Source: Patescibacteria group bacterium (GTDB lineage: Bacteria > Patescibacteriota > Patescibacteriia > Patescibacteriales > BS150m-G62). Taken from it: a DNA stretch of 37,392 nucleotides. Position 1 is the first letter of the stretch. Every line of letters starts with the position of its first letter. Below are positions 32,004 through 37,392 of the stretch, one piece after another. Under the pieces are notes generated by a model. The model was not told the DNA's origin, did no database searches, and saw nothing but the letters and a program-made list of their open reading frames with translations. The stretch spans positions 1 through 37,392 of the forward strand of contig JADHVC010000008.1 of the NCBI GenBank assembly GCA_016784175.1, written 5' to 3'. A program made the position numbers and the translations under genes.

Positions 32004-33839
32004 ATGCTCAATCACCTAAAAAATAAACCCCTACTAATATTATTAACATTTGTTACTTTAGTTTTTGTTGTTTTTGGAAATTCTCTAACCAATAATTTTG
32101 TTTTTGATGATCTTGCTATTGTTAGAAATAGAGATGAGCTCAAGACCATTTCACATTTACCGTTTCTATTTTTTGAACCCTACCATGAAAAAGGCTTAAA
32201 CACAGATCTCTATAGGCCAATAACGATGATTAGTTTTAGTATTAATTACTTTGTCTTCGGAGAAAAACCATGGGGTTTCCATCTAGTCAACATCCTACTT
32301 CATGCCATTGCAAGCTGGCTACTCTACCTGAGTTTATTCAAAATTACCAATAAATTTAGAGTTTCGCTACTAGCAGCAATACTATTTCTCCTACTACCGA
32401 TCCATACCGAGGCGATAAACCCCATTGTTGGTAGAGCTGAAATATTATCCTTACTGTTTATATCATGAAGCATACTTGCTTTACTAAAAGTAAAACAGAA
32501 TAAAAGACAAAGCTTATTAAGCTTCAATCAACCAAAAATATACGCATCACTTCTTTTTCTACTTGCTCTCTTAAGTAAAGAAAGCGCAATCGGACTATTA
32601 CCACTATACTGTGTAATTACTTATGCTACCCAGAATAAAAGTTACAATTTATTAATTGGAATAAAAACATTTTTATTAAAAAACTTCATAACCCTTACAT
32701 ATTTAACAACAACAATCTTTATATACTTTTGGATGCGTGGCGCAACACTAAATAAGCTCATCACAACGACTTCAACATTAGTTGAAAATCCACTAAAATT
32801 CGTAAGATTTTCGGAAAGATTTTTTACTTCTTTTAAAGTTCTTGGTCTTTATCTGGAAAAAACAATCTTGCCAATGAACAATCTTTCTTCAGACCATTCA
32901 TATAATCAAATACCTACACATATAGAACTATCCAATCCACATATGTGGCTAGGAATTTTTGTTTTTTTTGTATCGACCTACGGGGTTTATTCCATATTTA
33001 ACTCAAAAAAGGAAAAAAATATCATTTTAATCTTAGCTAGTAGCTATTTTATTTTTTTCTATCTTATTATTAGTAATTTATTTTTTATAATTGGAACTAT
33101 CCTTGCCGAAAGACTAATGTACATACCTAGTATAGGCTTTTGCCTATTAACATCATGGCTCATAATTTATACACACGACAAGGAGGTATTAGCAAAAAGC
33201 TATAAATTATTTTTCAACAAAAAGGTTTCTAAAAAATTCATGAATCATATTCTTTATTGCTCAATTGCACTCATCTTAACTTTCTATGCAACAATTAGCT
33301 ATAAAAGAAATTTTAATTGGAGAACAGAGGAGAGCCTATTTCTCAGTGCAGCTCTCAGGTCTCCCAATTCAGTCCTAGCAAGAAGTAATGCAGGCGCCAT
33401 TCATTTAATAAATGGTGATCTTGTCAACGCACGACAAGAGCTTATATTCGCAAATACTATATATGATAGCTACAACCATGCCATGAATAATCTAGGATTA
33501 CTTTATCTAAGAGAGGGGAATCTTTTAGCAGCTCGCGATCAATTTCACAAAACAATAAGTAAATACCCAAATTATATAAATGCTATAAACAATCTAGCAA
33601 TAACCTACTTCTACTTGGAAGAATTTGAAAAATCAAAATATTACTGGACCTTTATATATAATAATAATGCAGAAGATCATCTAATCTACTATTTAACTGA
33701 TAAAATAGTCAATCTCATAAAACAAAATAAATTATCTGAGGTTGAAAATTTATACAAAAATATTAAACATATTGTAAATAATGAAGATTGGAAGGCAAAA
33801 ATTGAACTTATATTAGAAAATTTTTCAAAGAAAAAATGA
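32004..33839 (+). pseudogene. Second TMTC-like glycosyltransferase, interrupted by in-frame TGA
   Basis: Reading frame 32004-33839 is one gene split by TGA at 32466-32468. The first part (154 residues) has NSLTNNFVFDDLAIV, DLYRPITMISFSINYFVFG, HLVNILLHAIASWLLYL and LPIHTEAINPIVGRAEILS; after the TGA the same frame continues as SILALLKVKQNK and further membrane helices into the ORF from ATG 32733, ending in TPR repeats (MNNLGLLYLREGNLLAARDQF). The paralogue has Leu near this point, so TTA to TGA is one substitution away. No in-frame TGA was found in other genes, so recoding is unlikely. The bulk is intact, so the break is recent, an error, or tolerated. The gene starts 1 nt after its paralogue's stop. 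Confidence 0.75.
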
Positions 33840-33889
33840 GTAACATTAGGAATAATTAAATAATAATTGCAAAAAAAAAGAGAAAACTA

Positions 33890-33917
33890 TTGACAAATAC
33901 TAAAAACATGATATGCT
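33890..33917 (+). promoter_or_regulatory. Putative promoter of the sigma4/HARE gene
   Basis: TTGACA (33890-33895), 16-nt spacer, TATGCT (33912-33917). The predicted leader is about 105 nt, long for this window, and AT-rich without an obvious structure. Confidence 0.45.
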
Positions 33918-34028
33918 TAGTTTAATTATGAATTGACTTTCGTTTAAATACATAAAATTAATGTCACATATATAATAATTTATAGCAAATAAACAATTCG
34001 GATTTCTTAGCTTATCAATTTCCGATAA

Positions 34029-35198
34029 ATGGTAAATATGTCTCAAATAGAAACACATACACAAAAAGATATATTAGATATTAATAAACTTTTATTATCT
34101 AGTTTAAATAAGCGAGAGCAGGATATCATTTCTCGACGTTTTGGTTTAAATAATATACAAAAGCAAACACTAGAAGAAATTGGTAAAGACCATAACCTAA
34201 CTAGAGAAAGAATTAGACAGCTAGAGACTGCAGCTTTGAAAAGAATAAAAGAACTAGATATCTTAATAGATAATATTGCTCACATTAAAAGAGGCATCAA
34301 TGACATCCTTGCTGAATATGGTGGCTTGATTGAATTGAACCATCTACTCGAGCACTTAATATTGCCAATACAAGACGATAAGACACACAAAGACATTTAT
34401 AAAAATAATTTTTATTTTGTTATCTCAAGACTATTAGACGGTGATATAAACGAAGTATCAAATTCAAAATACCTAAAGAGATACATTAAAGAAAAGAATA
34501 CTAGCATTACTCATGCTGAAGATATTGTTAAAGAACTTTCAAAAACAATTCAAAAAAATAACGTAACACTAACAACAGAGGAACTACTTAACACTATAAC
34601 AAGCTTAGAAAATCACACAAAACATAGCAGCAAACTAATATCGCCAAACAATACAGATATATCTGATGTATTACGTCAATTAACAAAAAATGACTACGAC
34701 TTAGTAAGCCAAGTTAAGCCACTATACTCATTATTAATTACGTCAAACAATATTGAACAAAACAAATTAGGTCACTGGGGCATTGATACCTGGAGCGAAA
34801 TAAAACCTCGCACGATTAACGAAAAAATTTACTTAATATTAAAGGAAAATAAAAAACCAATGCACTTCACCAAGATTGCAGAAGAAATTAACAATATTGC
34901 ATTCGATAAAAAGATTGCCAATGCTGCAACGGTGCATAATGATTTAATCCTTGGCGAGAGGTATGTTCTTGTTGGTAGGGGAATGTATACATTAACTGAA
35001 TGGGGATACAAAAAAGGCACAGTCACTGAAATAATTACAGATATCTTAAAAAATACCAACAATCCATTAGACAAAGATGCAATAATTGATGAAGTATTAA
35101 AGCAAAGACTAGTAAAAAAGACAACCGTAATTCTTGCGCTTACAAATAATAAACAATTCAAAAAAGTAGGAGACTTTTACGCAATCAATGACTTATAA
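34029..35198 (+). CDS. Sigma-70 region 4 fused to HARE-type winged-helix domains
   Basis: A 389-residue protein. Residues about 25-80 are a sigma-70 region 4 helix-turn-helix: LNKREQDIISRRFGL, TLEEIGKDHNLTRERIRQLETAALKRIKELD. There is no sigma region 2, so it cannot be a normal sigma factor. The middle (about 90-240) is helical and unassigned. The C-terminal 130 residues look like one HARE-HTH/RpoE-delta type winged helix and a second similar one: INEKIYLILKENKKPMHFTKIAEEI...YVLVGRGMYTLTEWGYKKGT, then ITDILKNTNNPLDKDAIIDEVL...FYAINDL. Likely a transcription regulator acting with RNA polymerase. An alternative start is ATG 34038. Terminated by a strong hairpin. Confidence 0.85.
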   Translation: MVNMSQIETHTQKDILDINKLLLSSLNKREQDIISRRFGLNNIQKQTLEEIGKDHNLTRERIRQLETAALKRIKELDILIDNIAHIKRGINDILAEYGGLIELNHLLEHLILPIQDDKTHKDIYKNNFYFVISRLLDGDINEVSNSKYLKRYIKEKNTSITHAEDIVKELSKTIQKNNVTLTTEELLNTITSLENHTKHSSKLISPNNTDISDVLRQLTKNDYDLVSQVKPLYSLLITSNNIEQNKLGHWGIDTWSEIKPRTINEKIYLILKENKKPMHFTKIAEEINNIAFDKKIANAATVHNDLILGERYVLVGRGMYTLTEWGYKKGTVTEIITDILKNTNNPLDKDAIIDEVLKQRLVKKTTVILALTNNKQFKKVGDFYAINDL

Positions 35199-35215
35199 AT
35201 AGAAATTATTATTAC

Positions 35216-35248
35216 AACAAAAAAACACACAATCTAGTGTGTTTTTTT
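35216..35248 (+). terminator. Intrinsic terminator after the sigma4/HARE gene
   Basis: AAAAACACAC / GTGTGTTTTT stem with a 6-nt loop (aatcta) and a T run. Confidence 0.85.
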
Positions 35249-35294
35249 GTTGCCTGTTTACAAATACGCATTTCTTAATCAATTAGTTTTATGC

Positions 35295-35300
35295 TAAACT
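35295..35300 (+). promoter_or_regulatory. Putative extended -10 (TGCTAAACT), near-leaderless
   Basis: TAAACT preceded by TGC ends 6 nt before the ATG at 35307. The -35 region is weak (TTCTTA at about 17-nt spacing). Confidence 0.4.
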
Positions 35301-35306
35301 TTAAGC

Positions 35307-36887
35307 ATGGATATTATAATCAATTTATCTACTATAACATCATTTTTTAGTCAATCATCAGACTATATATTAATGATAATTTTCATCTGGATTGGTGGAC
35401 CAGCTATTTGCATTACTCTTTTTATTGGTTTTTATCAAATATGGTTAAATAATCAGCAAGGAAAATGGAAAAGCAGTGTCAAGTTCATACTTCTCGCCAT
35501 AGATATCCCAAGACTAAATCAGCAATCACCTAGGGCAGTAGAAAATATGTTTAGCTATCTAGCAGGTGCTCATGGAACGCTAAACTTAATAGAGCAATAC
35601 CTAGAAGGTAAATTCCAACTAGTGTTTAGTTATGAAATTGTAAGTATTGATGGATATACTCAATTCTTAGTTCATTTACCAGAAAAGTTTAAGAACTTAG
35701 TCGAAACCTCTATCTACTCTCAATATCCAGATGCTGAGATTACAGAAGTAGAAGACTATACAAAAGGAATGCCACGAAAATTTCCAGATGATACTTGGGA
35801 TATTTGGGGAAGTGAATTTATATATGCAAAAAACGCTGCCTTTCCAATTAGAACTTATGAAAGCTTCGAACATCAATCTGGTCCAAGCGAAATGCACTAC
35901 AAAGACCCAATGTCAGCGTTAATGGACCTATGTGGATCACTAAGAAAAGGTGAACAACTTTGGTATCAGATCATTGTTAAACCAGTTGGATTTAATGAAA
36001 TGGATGTTTCAGAAAAAGAAATAGCCGCTCTAATGAAAGATAAAATTGAAAACCCAAAGCATCTAGGAGATAAATTTGTTGACTTGTTTATTGGAACACT
36101 TCAATTCATCAGTAATGCTATTCACAGCATGTTGATTGAAGCGAGTGACATAGAAGTAGAAGAGGAAAAGGCCTTAAAGATGATGGACTTAAGACCATTA
36201 CAAAAACAAAAGTTAGAAGCTTTAAGCACAAAGTCTACCAAACTAAGCTATTTAACTAAAATTCGAATGGTGTATATTGCCAAAAAAGAAGTAATGAATA
36301 GAGCAAAGGCTGTAAACGGATTTGTCGGCTACATGAAGCAATTTGCAGACGTTCAACTAAACAATCTCAAACCAGACACAAAACAAACTGCAACCACAGT
36401 AAAGTACAGCCCAAAAATTAACAGGCTCAATAGAAAAAAACGAAAAATTATCAATAACTTTATAAATCGTTCAGGTCCAGCTGGAAGAGACATGCAAATG
36501 ATGAGCATCGATGAACTAGCAACGCTTTGGAACTTCCCACAAAGCGAATACATCAAAGCGACCGGTCTTCAAAAAGTTTCAGCCAAGAGAGCACAAGCCC
36601 CTTCATCATTACAATTTACAGAAACTTCCGATTACGATCAAATTTCTGACATCAGCACAGACGAGCTAAACTTAATAGAAAATGAATTATTGACTGATGA
36701 AAAACTACCCAGCAGCATATTCGAGTCAAAAACAGAAAAACCAATATCCAATACAGCCAAACAAAAAGAGGAAGACATAAACCTAAATAATGACATCCTT
36801 GAGGACGAACTAAAGACTGAACCAGAATTAAAAGGAGAAAATAAAAAAAATTATCCTAAAATTCCAGACAATCTGCCATTCGAATAA
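35307..36887 (+). CDS. Membrane-anchored protein paired with a T4SS-like ATPase
   Basis: A 526-residue protein with one N-terminal membrane segment (YILMIIFIWIGGPAICITLFIGFYQIW), followed by a large cytoplasmic region: FILLAIDIPRLNQQSPRAVENMFSYLAGAH, SIYSQYPDAEITEVEDYTKGMP, and MSALMDLCGSLRKGEQLWYQIIVKPVG. The C-terminal 100 residues are acidic and low-complexity. I recall similar proteins lying directly before VirD4/TraD-like ATPases in Patescibacteria genomes; I cannot check that here. The next gene, 104 nt on, is such an ATPase. Likely part of a DNA- or protein-translocation or pilus-related complex; the exact role is unknown. Confidence 0.75.
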   Translation: MDIIINLSTITSFFSQSSDYILMIIFIWIGGPAICITLFIGFYQIWLNNQQGKWKSSVKFILLAIDIPRLNQQSPRAVENMFSYLAGAHGTLNLIEQYLEGKFQLVFSYEIVSIDGYTQFLVHLPEKFKNLVETSIYSQYPDAEITEVEDYTKGMPRKFPDDTWDIWGSEFIYAKNAAFPIRTYESFEHQSGPSEMHYKDPMSALMDLCGSLRKGEQLWYQIIVKPVGFNEMDVSEKEIAALMKDKIENPKHLGDKFVDLFIGTLQFISNAIHSMLIEASDIEVEEEKALKMMDLRPLQKQKLEALSTKSTKLSYLTKIRMVYIAKKEVMNRAKAVNGFVGYMKQFADVQLNNLKPDTKQTATTVKYSPKINRLNRKKRKIINNFINRSGPAGRDMQMMSIDELATLWNFPQSEYIKATGLQKVSAKRAQAPSSLQFTETSDYDQISDISTDELNLIENELLTDEKLPSSIFESKTEKPISNTAKQKEEDINLNNDILEDELKTEPELKGENKKNYPKIPDNLPFE

Positions 36888-36991
36888 ATAATCAAGAGAT
36901 AATAAAAATCAAAAAAATGTTTGACTTGAATAACAAATAATATTAACATAAACATATAGTTTGCATTAATATACATTCTTAATAAAAAATT

Positions 36992-37392
36992 ATGAACGAT
37001 ATAACTCTATTCGGAGAAACAACTTACAGAAATGAGATGAGACGGTTTGGTATCAAAACGGACGACAGAAGAAGACACATGTATTTAATTGGCAAAACAG
37101 GCATGGGAAAGTCAACCTTACTAGAAAACATGATTATTGACGATATTAATGCCGGGCGTGGACTTGCTGTAACTGACCCACATGGCGACCTAGCAGAAAA
37201 AATAATTAAGTTTATTCCAGATCACAGAATAGACGATGTTGTTTATTTTAGTCCTGGCGATATCGATTTCCCAATAGCCTTTAATGTTATTGAAAAGGTA
37301 GCACCTCACTTAAGACATCTTGTTTCATCTGGTCTACTTGGAGTATTTAAAAAACTCTGGGCTGACTCATGGGGTCCAAGACTTGAATACAC
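36992..37392 (+). CDS. T4SS-type (VirD4/TraD/HerA-like) ATPase, 3' end cut off
   Basis: Not in the ORF track because it runs off the window. ATG 36992 opens a frame with ITLFGETTYRNEMRRFGIKTDDRRRHMYLIGKTGMGKSTLLENMI (Walker A GKTGMGKST), then GRGLAVTDPHGDLAEKI and VVYFSPGDIDFPIAFNVI. These are typical of the type IV coupling-protein/DUF87-like ATPases common in Patescibacteria. 133 complete codons are visible, with no stop. The Walker B region may be the segment LAVTDPHGD or lie beyond the window. Partner: the upstream membrane protein. Confidence 0.85.
   Translation, partial: MNDITLFGETTYRNEMRRFGIKTDDRRRHMYLIGKTGMGKSTLLENMIIDDINAGRGLAVTDPHGDLAEKIIKFIPDHRIDDVVYFSPGDIDFPIAFNVIEKVAPHLRHLVSSGLLGVFKKLWADSWGPRLEY

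Noticed and set aside
32466-32468. UGA recoding (Gly/Trp as in Gracilibacteria or Absconditabacteria, or selenocysteine)
   Set aside because: About 35 other genes have no internal TGA, several use TGA as a stop, and no selenocysteine context was recognised.

Overview
The window is an AT-rich bacterial chromosome segment: roughly one third G+C by eye, with long A and T runs inside genes and tight gene spacing. Compact core genes, few Shine-Dalgarno sites, several promoters whose -10 box lies 6-13 nt before the start codon, a GldA/F/G-like ABC set followed by a DUF4340-type protein, and a conserved-looking membrane protein next to a T4SS-like ATPase suggest a Candidatus Patescibacteria (CPR) genome, perhaps parcubacterial. 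That assignment is inference from gene content. The code looks standard: about 35 coding regions carry no internal TGA, a few end in TGA, and prfA (RF1) is present.

Layout. 1-3715 (+): 3' part of a membrane protein, rsmI, a CvpA-like protein and metG. 3844-9264 (+): a signalling block with a lone receiver domain, a class III nucleotide cyclase split by a -1 frameshift at T TTT TTA, a PlsC acyltransferase fused to a degenerate HAD domain, and a PAS-GGDEF-EAL protein. 9424-13578 (+): a small membrane protein, a membrane-anchored Clp-like double AAA protein and a WecA/TagO-like transferase. 13775-14135 (+): a compact unit with strong promoter, strong RBS, a short gene needing a -1 shift at A AAA AAG, and a strong terminator. 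14216-14533 (+): rplU. 14579-18543 (-): recR, ybaB, dnaB, prfA, rpmE.

18864-22251 (+): mltG-like and a DUF3160-like anchored protein. 22430-24250 (+): HU, tsaC, tatD. 24569-28819 (+): ABC ATPase, permease, GldG-like and DUF4340-like proteins. 28916-29896 (+): PfkB-family kinase. 30167-33839 (+): two tandem TMTC-like membrane glycosyltransferases with TPR tails, the second broken by an in-frame TGA. 34029-35198 (+): sigma region 4 joined to HARE-type winged helices. 35307-37392 (+): a membrane protein and the start of a T4SS-like ATPase.

Six copies of one short palindromic mobile element (about 189 bp when full length, ends GTAACTGCTCAC, 8-bp target duplications at three copies) sit between genes. 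Ends and duplication length fit an IS66-type transposase acting in trans; no transposase lies in the window. One copy supplies the stop codon of the wecA-like gene and a truncated one supplies that of prfA.

Most notable: the two -1 frameshift sites on canonical slippery heptamers, the MITE family and its effect on gene ends, and the cyclic-nucleotide/c-di-GMP block. No rRNA, tRNA, CRISPR array or complete transposase was seen.
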